NCBI GenBank assembly: GCA_963971225.1
Contig: OZ020270.1
Coordinates: forward strand, 65,724,932 to 65,788,931
Origin: Melieria omissa
Taxonomy: Eukaryota; Arthropoda; Insecta; Diptera; Ulidiidae
Direction of reading: 5' to 3'
DNA: 64,000 nt
Shown here in pieces: positions 32,895 to 43,678 of this stretch. Both the position numbers and the translations under genes were made by a program. The stretch's first letter is position 1, and the number at the start of each line of letters is the position of its first letter. The notes beneath the pieces are model-generated. The model worked only from the letters and a program-made list of their open reading frames with translations. It did not search any database and had not been told where the DNA came from.

Positions 32895-33640
32895 TTAGAC
32901 TTGTTCGTCCCGAACAAGTACCGAGACTCCGCCGGAGTAAGACGCCAGGCACTCCAAATGGACTACTTTCAACCTCGCATTTCTTTTGCCGCAGCGTTGA
33001 ACCCTGTACACCACGTCATTAATCCTGGTCACGACCTTGTACGGTCCTTCCCATGACGTTTGAAGCTTTGGAGACAAACCTTCCTTCCGCTGCGGGTTGT
33101 TGAGCATTACCAGATCGCCTTCTTGGAACCCTTCTGTGTTAGCTCGTAGACCATAGCTCGCTGTTAACCTGCTTTCAACTCGTTGAGTGCGGCTCCGCGA
33201 TCTCCTCCTCGGCCCTTTCGCAGCTGAACACCAATTACAACTTCTGATCCACTCAGCGACAGACTCCTGGCATCCTACCCAATAGAACCGCGTTCTTATC
33301 CTGGCGACAGTTTTTGCGATACCTAGGTGCCCTCCACTGGAGTCGTTATGATTTTTCTCGATGACATCGTCGATTCGGCCTTTCGGGACCACTATTAGGG
33401 ATTTCCTGGTCCTGCCATCCCTGCTCTCCCACTCGCGGTATAGGCTGCCATTCTTCAGACGTAGACTTTGCCATTGTGCCCAGTAAGCCTTCGCGATAGG
33501 GCTCTCACCAGCCATCTCCTGCCAGTCCGGCCGCAATTTCCGCGCTTTGCCTTTAATGATCTTCGCGAGATCCGTATTATAGCGCTGGTCCTTCTGTAGC
33601 CTTTCCGCAAGCCAATCTTCCTCTTGCAGAACTTTACCGA
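32895..33640 (-). pseudogene. Gypsy copy 1 integrase remnant: H2C2 zinc finger joined to C-terminus
   Basis: Open from about 33600 in the RNase-H-to-integrase linker (LQKDQRYNTDLAKI, WESRDGRTRKSLIVVP), through the integrase zinc domain (HNDSSGGHLG, then CNWCSAAKG), straight into the C-terminal DNA-binding part (EGDLVMLNNPQR, GPYKVV). The DDE catalytic core between them is deleted. Confidence 0.85.
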
Positions 33641-36486
33641 CCGTACATCCACAATCTGTCCCTCGTTTTCGGCTTGCGAATTATGCCTGCGCTCGGTTTT
33701 GCACGAATGGTGTGGCAGAGCGTCAGCCCTTCTTGGTGAAGTCTGTTGTCCGGAACGCTTTTCTCGCAGATGGCAGTCTCGTGATATGTGGCCTTGCTTG
33801 CCACATCGCCAGCAACTGACTCTAGATGACACTGCCCGCAGCCTCCCTGGTGCCTCCTAGCTCACTGTCTGGCTTTGCGTGAGACGTCCAGATTGGGCTC
33901 GACGCCTTTCCGGAGATGAATGTCGAAAACTTCCCCTCCAGGCCGCCTCATACGTCATCGCGCTGGTCACCGTCTTAAATGGTCGCTTGCCCATCATCAA
34001 CGCACTGCGACGTGTCTCTGCGTCATGAAGACCCTAAATAAATGACTCAATCTTCATCATCTCGAGGTCATCAGCGCCGAATTTCGGGTAACACAACTCT
34101 AGGAGCCGCTCAATGTCTGCTGCATATGTCTGCAGCGCCTCGTTGGCTCTTTGCCTACGGCTCTTCAGCTCGCAATAATAAAGCATTTTGTTGTGCTCGT
34201 CACTGTATCTGGCTGCCAGCGCCCTTATGACGGTCTCGTAATCACCTCTCAAACCTTCCGGAACTGTTTTTATAACCTCAGTCGCAGGACCTCTTAGAGC
34301 CAATATCAGTCTCCGACCTTTCTTAACATCGGTCCACTGACTCTCCAAAGCAGCCATATCGAATTGTAGTTTGAATGTGTCGAACGACGCACTATGGCCC
34401 GGTTTTCCATTTTTCGTTGTAAAAATCATAACTTCTGAACCAATAAAGATATTTAAAAAATTTAAACTGCATCTGAAAGTGTAATATCTAAGCTTTAAAT
34501 GGGCATAAAAACAGGGTGCCACAGTAACAGGGGGCTTTAAAATTCGTTGCCAAAGTTAAGATTTAGTAAAACTTCATACTACAATGAAATTACTTATTTG
34601 TTTGCATTAAAAAATTATTTTTTTTATAAATTTTTTCTAATAAATTAATATAATTTATTGATTCATACGTAATTTTTTACAAAAACCGCACCGTAGGAGT
34701 AAGTTTTTTCTCTGATAAACTCAATCGAGGCTGCAATCGAGACTGCTAAGATTTAGTAAAGAAATCGACTGCGGTTGAATCAGATTTAAGTTAAATAGGC
34801 GGTGCCACGCCCCCTTGTTTAATACCCGCACCATTCCCGCTGTCGAAAGATATGAATAAATGGTAGGTCCGTACTTAGTTTCACCTTACAATTTCGAAGA
34901 TATTCCATTATTCAGATTTGGCTTGTATGAGTGGTGCCACGCCCCCTCGTCCAATACCCGCCCCATTCCATCTGTCGAAGGACACGACTAAATAGTAAGT
35001 TCCTTGTGAATCTAATTGATGTGTGACTTATAGTTCTAACGTTATCGTCTGACAATTTTCAGGATTCACAGTCAAAAATTACAGGCGTTTTCCGACTTTT
35101 CCAATAGATTTTCCGGAATTTTCTTTTCGCACGAACCTGAACTGACACAAGACGAAACCAATAAAGAAAATTTCATTGAAATCGGCCAGTCCGTTTGAGC
35201 GTCATTACATATATAGATATAGATAAATGCCAGCAACACAAGAGGGTTTTTGACCGTACTAAATGTGCGCGATTTTCCGAATAATTACGTGGTTTTCGAC
35301 CCGAGGTTGCTTCACTTTTATTGCTCTGGAAAGTAAAGTTGCAAAAAGTTGCAGCTGAGTTTTGGAAGTTAGGTAAATAATTGAATAGCAAATAACCTCC
35401 CTCAATTTCGCTTAGGTCATTTTTGGTCTTTTTTTTATTTTCGATCAAAGTTGAAAAAAAGGTCGAAATATAGACTTTTCGAGCAATCGGTAGATCGAAC
35501 AACTTTTAAAACAAAATAAACATTTTTTATTTTTATTATATTAACAATTAACGTACCTTTTAGAAAAAACCAGCAAGTTACCGATTGGTCGCTTCATTTA
35601 CATACAAATCAATCTTAAAGAGAACAAAAAAACCAAAAAATACACATTTTTCTCGATGTGGAAAAATTGTCAACTTTGAGCGGCTCTACCTCCCAAACTA
35701 CTAATCTGAATTTAATGAAAGTTACATATTCGTAATCTCAATAAGATGCGTGTATTCATTTTAACGAACGCTTTCATGAAATTTTTGATTTTTGCAACGT
35801 TTTACCGACCGTTGGGCCATAGTGCGACGTAGTACCATCATAAGAAGGCACTGCTATGGCAAAACTTTCCTCAACCGACTGCACCCTTGCTCGCAGCTGT
35901 ACCTCTCTAAGCCGCTCGTCGATTTTTCTGTTCACCGAATCTTCCAGACTGTCAACTCGTTTGTCCCACGCGCAGAATTTGTCGTCATTTCTCGGTTGCA
36001 CGCTTCCATTTGCTCCGATATTTCACGGGTCGCCGTTTCCATTCTTGCTATTTCTTGATTCGTAGTTTCCAGTTTCGCTGCCATTTGCGCCGACATTTCG
36101 CGATTTCCATTTTCCATTTTGGCTATTTCCAGATTTGTCGTTTCGACTTTTGCCGAAATTTCGAGATTCGCAGTTTCTAGTTTCGCTGCCATTTGCGCCG
36201 ACATTTCACGATTTTCATTTTCCATTTTGGCTGCCATTTCACGGTTGGAAGTCTCAAACATGCCTTTAAGTGCAACCATTAACTGGCTCATGTCCAATGC
36301 TTGTAGTGGATTCCTCCACCTTGGCCGACGCCTTTTGTTCCTGCGTCCCGAACTCGTGTGCAGCCCAATCGCTGCCTCGTGATTCACACGCCTCTCGCAA
36401 GCGCAGCTGCCGCCAGCAGTCGGCAAATTCCAGGCAGCCAGCTCCTTCTTCAGCTGGTCCACCTTCAACAGCTCAAGTTTAACCAT
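33455..36486 (-). pseudogene. Gypsy copy 1 gag, split by Transib
   Basis: Starts at 36486 with MVKLELLKVDQLKKELAAWN, a SAP-type N-terminus, then long coiled-coil repeats (ENREMSAQMAAKLETAN units). The capsid region (DTFKLQFDMAALESQW, ALRGPATEVIKTVPEGLRG) follows at 34380-34034, and a zinc knuckle CWRCGKQGHISRDC near 33815. Transib 34390-35824 separates the coiled coil from the capsid; frameshifts occur as well. Confidence 0.85.
34390..35824. mobile_element. Transib element (1435 bp), non-autonomous
   Basis: Ends CACTATGGCCC at both sides, flanked by an exact 5-base duplication CGACG (34385-34389 and 35825-35829). CACWRTG ends with GC-rich 5-base TSDs are diagnostic of Transib, the relatives of RAG1. 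Gypsy copy 2 has the unoccupied site near 38457. AAAAATCA occurs 23-24 bases after each CACTATG heptamer, an RSS-like spacing. The interior carries GGTGCCACGCCCCC repeat units (34800-34950) and no recognisable transposase. Confidence 0.85.
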
Positions 36487-36534
36487 GTCTGCGTTTTTAT
36501 AATTTTATTTTGTTTATCTCCAGTAACACAATCC

Positions 36535-36549
36535 GAACTTCTGACACCA
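36535..36549 (-). other. tRNA-Leu primer binding site, gypsy copy 1
   Basis: TGGTGTCAGAAGT on the minus strand, two bases after the 5' LTR, complementary to the tRNA-Leu 3' end as in mdg3-like gypsy elements. Confidence 0.75.
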
Positions 36550-36551
36550 AA

Positions 36552-36898
36552 TGTTACGAAAATTCCAAACTCGTTTTCCAAGGTTCGTTTTGATTGTATT
36601 TTTGGAAATAAAACAACTTCAATTACTCAGCAAAAATCAACAATCACTTTATTTACAGATTTACTCTTCGCTTGTATCTACACTTGTTACCACTTTGCTT
36701 GCTCAACACAGACTCAACTCACTGCGCTGCACACTGCTGCTTTTATACCAGTTTTCTTATCGCGCCGAAGTTTCTTGCAACCTTGCCATATCGGACTATA
36801 CCAAGCGAATTATACCAGTTTGCCGTACTTCACAGTGCATGCCTAAAAGTATGCTTGCAAAAGCGTTCATGCCCAGCACAGAGTGCCTTTTCGTTTCA
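36552..36898 (-). repeat. Gypsy copy 1, 5' LTR (347 bp)
   Basis: Same LTR as 32488-32883 but lacking about 50 bases upstream of the TATA region (deletion near 36780). Confidence 0.9.
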
Positions 36899-36950
36899 AT
36901 ACTTAAACATATAAAATTATCTTCAGGTATGTATGCACTTTGTGGGTATG

Positions 36951-36978
36951 AGGACCAATGTGACGTATACGTCACAGC
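36951..36978 (+). repeat. Orphan GTGACGTATACGTCAC element end
   Basis: GGACCAATGTGACGTATACG and onward to TCACAGC matches, reversed, the right end of 30886-31301. No partner end is visible; 36979-37257 between the gypsy copies holds nothing recognisable. Confidence 0.5.
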
Positions 36979-37261
36979 CTATATTGACGCCCCCAGCCAA
37001 CAGTTTGAAATTTTTTTTTCTGATTTGTATTTAACTGTACAAAACTAGCATGTGTTATAAATTTTAACATCGTACATCAATTTTAAGGGCTCTGTCCTTA
37101 ATGGGTTGAATTGAAAAATTTTAACGAATTCTGACGTGGTTGAGAACCCAAAAAATTTTGTTGACGACCCTTTTTTTGAAACTTGACCTGATTTCACTCG
37201 TATTAACGTCATCAAGTTTTTATCATGAATATAAGTAATTGCGACTAAAGCGTAAAAATAT

Positions 37262-37677
37262 TGAAACGAAAAGGCACTATGTGCTGTGCATGAACGCTTT
37301 TGCAAGCATACTTTTAGGCATGCACTGTGAAGTACGGCAAACTGGTATAATTCGCTTGGTATAGTCCGATATGGCAAGGTTCGCGAGAAATGGGCTGTGC
37401 GAGAATGGTCGAGCATTTTCCAATTGGAAGCTGCAAGAAACTTCGGCGCGATAAGAAAACTGGTATAAAAGCAGCAGTGTGCAGCGCAGTGAGTCGAGTC
37501 GGTGTTGAGCAAGCAATGGGGAAACATGCAATAGTAGTAGTGTAAAGTAGAATAAGTGTAAATCGGTAAATAAAGCGAGTGTTAGTTTTGACTACGTTGC
37601 GCTGAATAACTGAAGTTATTTTATTTTCAAACACAATCAAACGAACCGTCGATAACGAACTGTGGAATTTCGTAACA
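37262..37677 (+). repeat. Gypsy copy 2, 5' LTR
   Basis: TGAAACG...CGTAACA; TATAAAAG at 37464-37471; AATAAAG near 37569. Confidence 0.93.
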
Positions 37678-37679
37678 TT

Positions 37680-37694
37680 TGGTGTCAGAAGTTC
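37680..37694 (+). other. tRNA-Leu primer binding site, gypsy copy 2
   Basis: TGGTGTCAGAAGT two bases after the LTR. Confidence 0.78.
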
Positions 37695-37742
37695 GGATTG
37701 TGTTACTGAAGATAAACAAAATAAAATTATAAAAACGCAGAC

Positions 37743-39180
37743 ATGGTTAAACTCGAGCTGCTGAAGGTGGACCAGCTGAAGAAGGAGCTGGCTGCCTGGA
37801 ATTTGCCGACTGCTGGCGGTAAGGTGGAGTTGCAGCTGCGCTTGCGAGAGGCGTGGGAATCACGAGGCATCGATTGGGCTGCACACGTGTTCGGAACGCA
37901 GGAACAAGAGGCGTCGGCCAAAGTGGAGGAATTACCTGCGGGTGCTGCGTCGATGCAAAGTACGGCTGCAATGGCTGCGCCACCACAAGCAATGGACATG
38001 AGCCAGCTTATGGTTGCAATGAGAGGCATGTTTCAGGAAACTGCTGCGGAAATTGAGAATGTCAGTCGTGAAAATCGCGAAATGTCAGCGGAAATGGCAA
38101 CGAAAATGGAAACTGCGAATCTCGAAATTTCGGCAAAAGTCGAAACGACAAATCTAGAAATAGCAAGAATGAAAACGGCGACCCGTGAAATATCGGTGCA
38201 AATGGAAGCGTGCAACCGAGAAATGGCGACAAATTCTGCGCGCATAGAGCAGAAGGTGGAGGAAATTTCCGATAGACTGAACGGGAAAGTTGAGCATCTT
38301 GAGACGCGAATGGACAAGTAGAACAAACGAGTTGACAGTCTGGAGGATTCGGTGAACAGAAAAATCGACGAGCGGCTTAGAGAGGTACAGCTGCAAGCAA
38401 GGGTGCAGTCGGTTGAGGAAAGTTTTGCCATAGAAGTGCCTACTTATGATGGTACTACGTCATTCGACACATTCAAACTACAATTCGAGATGGCTGCTTT
38501 GGAGAGTCAGTGGACCGATGTTAGGAATGGTTCTAAGAGGTAATGCGACTGAGGTTATAAAAACAGTTCCGGAAGGTTTGAGGGGTGATTACGAGACCGT
38601 CGTAAGGGCGCTGGCAGCCAGATACAGTGACGAGCACAACAAAATGCTGTATTATTGCGAGCTGAAGAGCCAACGAGGCGCTGCGGACATGTGCAGCAGA
38701 CATTGAGCGGCTCGAACAGTTGTGCTACCCGAAATTCGGCGCTGATGACGAGAGAGCTGATGAAGATTGAGTCATTTATTGAGGGTCTTCATGACCCAGA
38801 GACACGTCGCAGTTTGTTGATGATGGGCAGGCGGACATTTAAGGAGACGGTGACCAGCGCGATGACGTATGAGGCGGCCTGGAGGGGAAGTTTTCGACAT
38901 TCATCTCCGGAAAGGCGTCGAGTCCAATCTGGACGTGTCACGCAAAGCCAGACAGTGAGCTCGGAGGCACCAGCGGGGCTGCGGGCAGTGTCATCTAGAG
39001 TCAGTTGCTGGCGATGTGGCAAGCAAGGCCACATATCACGGGACTGCCATCTGCGAGAAAAGCGTTCCGGACAACAGACGTCGCCAAGAAGGGCTGACGC
39101 TCTGCCACCCCATTCGTGCAAAACCGAGCGTAGGCATAATTCGCAAGCCGAAAACGAGGGACAAATTGTGGATGTTCGGT
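37743..39180 (+). pseudogene. Gypsy copy 2 gag
   Basis: SAP-type N-terminus and heptad-like coiled coil (ETANLEISAKVETTNLEI) to a TAG at 38319; capsid pieces TYDGTTSFDTFKLQF and NATEVIKTVPEGLRG in shifted frames; LHDPETRRSLLMMGRRTFKE and the CCHC knuckle CWRCGKQGHISRDC at about 39005-39048. Broken by a stop and frameshifts. Confidence 0.85.
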
Positions 39181-39645
39181 CGGTGAGAGCTCTGCAAGAG
39201 GAAGATTGGCTTGCGGGAAGGATACAGAAGGACCAGCGCTATAATACGGATTTCGCGAAAATCATCAAATGCAAAGCGCAGAGGTTACGGCCGGACTGGC
39301 AGGAGTCTGTCGCTGAGTGGATCAGAAGTTGTAATTGGTGTTCAGCTGCGAAAGGGCCGAGGAGGAGATCGCGGAGCCGCGAGCTATGGTCTACGGGCTA
39401 ACACAGAAGGGTTCCAAGAAGGCGATCTGGTAATGCTCAACAACCCGCAGCGGGAGGAAGGTTTGTCTCCAAAGCTTCAAACGTCATGGGAAGGACCGTA
39501 CAAAGTCGTGACGAAGATTAATGACGTCGTGTACAGGGTTCAACGCTGCAGCAAAAGAAATGCGAGGTTGAAAGTTGTCCATTTAGAGCGCCTGGCGTCT
39601 TACTCCGGCCGAGCATCGGTACTTGTTCGGGACGAACAAGTCTAA
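39181..39645 (+). pseudogene. Gypsy copy 2 integrase remnant
   Basis: LQEEDWLAGRIQKDQRYNTD joins directly to ESVAEWIRSCNWCSAAKG, then the C-terminal EGDLVMLNNPQR and GPYKVV. Compared with copy 1 about 100 residues between two GG-CAG-GAG repeats are also lost, including the zinc-finger histidines. Confidence 0.8.
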
Positions 39646-39656
39646 GTGATGGGCAG

Positions 39657-40072
39657 TGAAACGGAAAGGCACTCTGTGCTGTGCATGAACGCTTTTGCAA
39701 GCATACTTTTAGGCATGCACTGTGAAGTACGGCAAACTGGTATAATTCGCTTCGTATAGTCCGATATGGCAAGATTCGCGAGAAATGGGCTGTGCGAGAA
39801 TGGTCGAGCATTTTCCAATTGGAAGCTGCAAGAAACTTCGGCGCGATAAGAAAACTGGTATAAAAGCAGCAGTGTGCAGCGCAGTGAGTCGAGTCGGTGT
39901 TGAGCAAGCAATGGGGAAACATGCAATAGTAGTAGTGTAAAGTAGAACAAGTGTAAATCTGTAAATAAAGCGAGTGTTAGTTTTGACTACGTTGCGCTGA
40001 ATAACTGAAGTTGTTTTATTTTCAAACACAATCAAACGAACCGTCGATCACGAACTGTGGAATTTCGTAACA
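39657..40072 (+). repeat. Gypsy copy 2, 3' LTR
   Basis: 416 bases, nearly identical to the 5' LTR (for example ATGTGCTG against CTGTGCTG near the start), so insertion is relatively recent. Confidence 0.93.
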
Positions 40073-40076
40073 ATAT

Positions 40077-40209
40077 TGTTGGAGTTCGAAGTGCGAATCA
40101 ATCTTTATTTCAATTTTATTCAAGTACAAGCGGGGACAATAGAAATGACAGGGTTGCATGGATATGTGCGTTGTATACATTGTTGTATTCAATTGTATAT
40201 ATTTCAACA
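40077..40209 (-). repeat. Copia 3' LTR (133 bp)
   Basis: On the minus strand begins TGTTGAAATATATAC and ends TCGAACTCCAACA (TGTTG...CAACA). A purine run GAGAAGGCG precedes it. AATAAAG lies near the end. Confidence 0.8.
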
Positions 40210-40253
40210 CGCCTTCTCAACGGGTATATCCAAGCATTACACAAATTCAATAA

Positions 40254-42776
40254 TTAACTTAAAGCTAACATTTGACAAAACTTAACATGAGGTCCCTTAG
40301 GGAGATTCTTTGTCAAAACGTCAGCAATCATGTTGGTGCTGCAACAATATTTCATATTAAACTCGCCTTCTCGAAAAGCATTTCTAATAAAATGATATTT
40401 GATGTCTATGTGTTTACTCTTGGAGTGGTAAACTGGGGTTGGCACCAGATTCATCGCGCTTAAGTTGTCGCCGTTTACAAAAATTATTTTTGGGAATTGT
40501 AACTGCATCTCACCCAGCAGCTGCCGCAGATATTTGATTTCCTTACACACTGAGTGCAAAATATCCGGTCGCGTACACATAGCTATATATATCAATGACC
40601 CTATGAGAGACTGGTACTGAGTTTGATCAGCTCTTTTGCATGTGTCATCACTGCAAATGACCTGGAAGCCCGGATCTAGTGGAGTTGCAATCGGTCGGCA
40701 ATCTTCCATTTCGTGATCTCGTAGGCATTTTTTGATGTACCCTTTTTGGCTAATAGAAATCGAGCCAACTTCTCCATCGCGTTCGACCTCGATACTCAGG
40801 AAATGTTGAACAGGTCCCTTATCGACCACCTCTACTTCCTTGGAAATCATTGTTTTAATCAGCTGAATTTGTTTGTAGTTCGAGCAAGCGATCAAAAGGT
40901 CATCAACGTAGACTGCAATAAAATTCACTTGACCATCACCATGGTTTGTATAAACGCATAGTTCGCTTTCACAGTACTTGAAACCAATCTTGTTTAATAT
41001 GCCATCTAATCGAATGTGCCACTGCCGCCCTGACTGCTTTAACCCATAAAGCGTCTTTTTTAATTTTAAACATTGGTTAGGTAAATTATCATCAACGAAC
41101 ATCTCTGGTTGGCTCATATAAATTTCATCGCAAAGTTCACTATTCAAATATGCAGTAGATACATCCATTTGATGAAGATGTAACTTATATTCGGCTGCGA
41201 TAGCAAATATCATTCGAATGGTGCTATATCGCACAACAGGTGAAAAAGTTTCGCTGAAATTTATGCCGTAGACTTGCGAACAGTCTTTCGCTACTAATTG
41301 AGCCTTAAAGCGTTCCACATTGCCGTCTTTGTCCTTTTTCACGGAGAAGACCCATTTATTTCTTACGACTTTCTGTCCTTTTGAAAGCTCTGTCAGCTCC
41401 CAAGTCTCGTTTTTCAATAAAGAGTTATATTCATTTTGCATCGCCTCGTACCACTCATCAGCAAACTTGCTCGATAGTGCTTCAGTTACTGACTTTGGTA
41501 CCTTCACATCATTAGCTCTAATTAGACTTAAATAGTTGTATTTCTTTGTTGGTCTACCAGGACCCCCAGAGCGAACAAACTGTGGCCTACCTGGGCCTCG
41601 CTTCATCGCAACTGCCTCCCTTGATTCATTGTCAACTGAATCGAACTCGTCTGCGTGTACATCGTCCACTTCTCTAGTTTCATTTTTTGCAGTTGCATCA
41701 CCTTCTGAAGGAGTCGAGTACTCATCTATGTTTTCGTCAACATCTGACACTAACGTATCTAGTAGAGCGTTCTGCTTCAGCGCTGGAGACTCAATGAAAT
41801 AAACGTCTCTACTTACGATTAGTCGCTTCGTTGAATGGTCAATTAGCCGATATGCTTTTGATTTATCGCTATAACCAACCATCATGTACTCTTTACCTCG
41901 AGGCCTAAACTTGTTATGTTGTCTTTTATCTAATGCGACTGCGCGTGAGCCGAAAGTTCGCAAGTGCGCTACTGTTGGTTTGTTACCATACCATGCTTCA
42001 TATGGTGCAATTGTGTGTAATGCCTTAGCTGGTGCGCGATTGCGTAAGTATGCTGCGGTGTGAACTGCTTCCGCCCACAAAGACTCATCAACACCTAAGT
42101 AGCATACACCTTGCCATTTCGATGAGCGTTCGGTTGAGCTGTTCTGCTACCCCGTTTTGCTCGGGTGTATACGGCACTGTTAACTGCCGTTTTGCTGTTT
42201 TGCTTTAAAAAATCATCAAAAGAATTGTTAACAAACTCTGTTCCGTTGTCACTACGAAGTATTTTCAACTAGTTTCCTGTTTGGCGCTCTGCCATTAATT
42301 TAAATTCTTTGAATTTCTGCAACACTTCATGTTTATGTCGGATAAAACGCACAAAAACATAACGCGTTTTGTCGTCGATGAACGCCACAAAGTATTTTGC
42401 TCCGTCAATTGACGTTTTCTTCATCGGGCCACACACATCTGTGCACCACTTCCAGAAGATCAGCTGCTCGATTCTCTGCGCTATTGTAAGGGCGTTGGCA
42501 ACATTTGCTAGTCAAGCACAATGTACAACTCATGTTAGTGGGCATATTAACATTCAGCCCATGGACCATCTGTTTGTTGCTTAACTCTCGTAGGCTAGCG
42601 AAGTTTAGGTGGCCATAACGAGAGTGCCATGTCATTGCCTCATCAGCTAATTTTCCTGAAAAGAACAATTTCTTCTTATTTGTTTCTAACAAAAACAGAT
42701 CATTGACCTTGTAAGCACGTGAAATGACGCGGCCGTGCTTATTTCCAATTGCTGCTGCGTTTCCTTTGAATTCTAC
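40254..42776 (-). pseudogene. Copia pol: pre-integrase, integrase, reverse transcriptase, RNase H
   Basis: 42776-42405 holds the pre-integrase zinc motif (HSRYGHLNFASL, CTLCLTSK). The integrase core 42400-42080 is frameshifted. 42080-40254 (608 codons) holds integrase C-terminus (NRAPAKALHTIAPYEAWYG), the RVT_2 polymerase (KWVFSVKKDKDGNVERFKAQ, MDVSTAYLNSEL, KTLYGLKQSGRQW, AVYVDDLLIA near 40905) and RNase H (HIDIKYHFIRNAF, TKNLPKG). Part of RNase H is deleted between RPDILHSVC and KEIKYLRQL. Confidence 0.9.
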
Positions 42777-43249
42777 CAAAGAATATGAAGTAATATAGAA
42801 CGCGCATGTGGGCACAAAAGCGTTTTCGGTTGCTACGATGCGAGCGGGAAGAGCGAAGCGTAGGCATTTGAAAATGTTAGGTTCATAACATTTTCTGTTA
42901 GATTTGCGTAGGACAACAGCAAAAAGCTATGTTATTGTTCGCAACGGCTTCACTCGTGTAAATTGAAGTGGTGGTTGTTGCAGCGTAGTGTTCGCTCAAT
43001 CAATTTTTGCATGCATGTTTCTTGATCTTGTTTGCCGAAGCGCAAGCAAAAAACAAACAACGAACGAAGGCATCGTCATCATCGTTTCAACGAAGATGAC
43101 TCGGGATTCGCTAATGTTTTTGTTGTTGTCGTTTATTATGTGTATGCTTTTTTGGTTTTGCTGTAATGTCACTATCAATCGAAGCTTTGTGGTGTATGGT
43201 TGTTTGCTCAAATGCTGCGCTTTGATCGATTTTTAAAACCTGCAAATAT

Positions 43250-43615
43250 TTAGACGTGGTTGAATCCAATTTGAAATTTTCACAAATATTTTTACGTGGC
43301 GATTTCCAAGTAAAATCATTTGTTTATATTTTGACGTGATTGATACCAATTTTGAACCTTTTGCAGCGGCTTTTTTTTGACGTGGTTGAATCCAATTTGA
43401 AATTTCTACAAATATATTTACGTGGCGAGTTCCAAGTAAAATCATTTGTTCATATTTTGACGTGGTTGATACCAATTTTGAACCTTTTGCAGCGTTTTTT
43501 TTTGACGTGGTTGAATCCAATTTGAAATTTCTACAAATATTTTTACGTGGCGCATTCCAAGTAAAATTATTTGTTTATATTTTGACGTGGTTGATACCAA
43601 TTTTGAATTTTTGTA
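43250..43615 (+). repeat. Three tandem 125-bp repeats in the P element 5' region
   Basis: GACGTGGTTGAATCCAATTT recurs at about 43253, 43380 and 43504, with TTTACGTGGCG and GTTGATACCAATTTTGAA in each unit. Non-coding, between terminal repeat and transposase start. Confidence 0.85.
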
Positions 43616-43678
43616 AGAAGTATTTTAACGCCATTGTCCAACATTGTAATTCTATTTTGTGTTTCGGCTTGTTACAAT

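Larger units (their letters stand above)
32488..36898 (-). mobile_element. Non-autonomous gypsy (mdg3-like) retrotransposon, copy 1
   Basis: Flanked by ATAC (32484-32487 and 36899-36902). Has both LTRs, a tRNA-Leu primer site, gag and an integrase remnant, but no protease, reverse transcriptase, RNase H or integrase core. A Transib element sits in gag. Confidence 0.93.
37262..40072 (+). mobile_element. Non-autonomous gypsy (mdg3-like) retrotransposon, copy 2
   Basis: Both LTRs are 416 bases, TSD ATAT at 37258-37261 and 40073-40076. Same internal deletions as copy 1 plus one more. Lies 360 bases from copy 1 in inverted orientation, and its right TSD directly abuts the Copia LTR at 40077. Confidence 0.95.

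Noticed and set aside
32526..33022. Plus-strand ORFs repeated at 36358-37048, 37045-37640 and 39518-40035
   Set aside because: They lie within or run off the gypsy LTRs; similarity reflects the LTR, not a protein family.
34390..35824. CACTA (EnSpm) or 3-base-TSD Chapaev element
   Set aside because: The ends begin CACTATG, but a 5-base CGACG duplication fits both sides and the empty site, so Transib is preferred.
43250..43615. CRISPR-like direct repeats
   Set aside because: Units are long, contiguous and imperfect with no unique spacers, in a eukaryotic P element.
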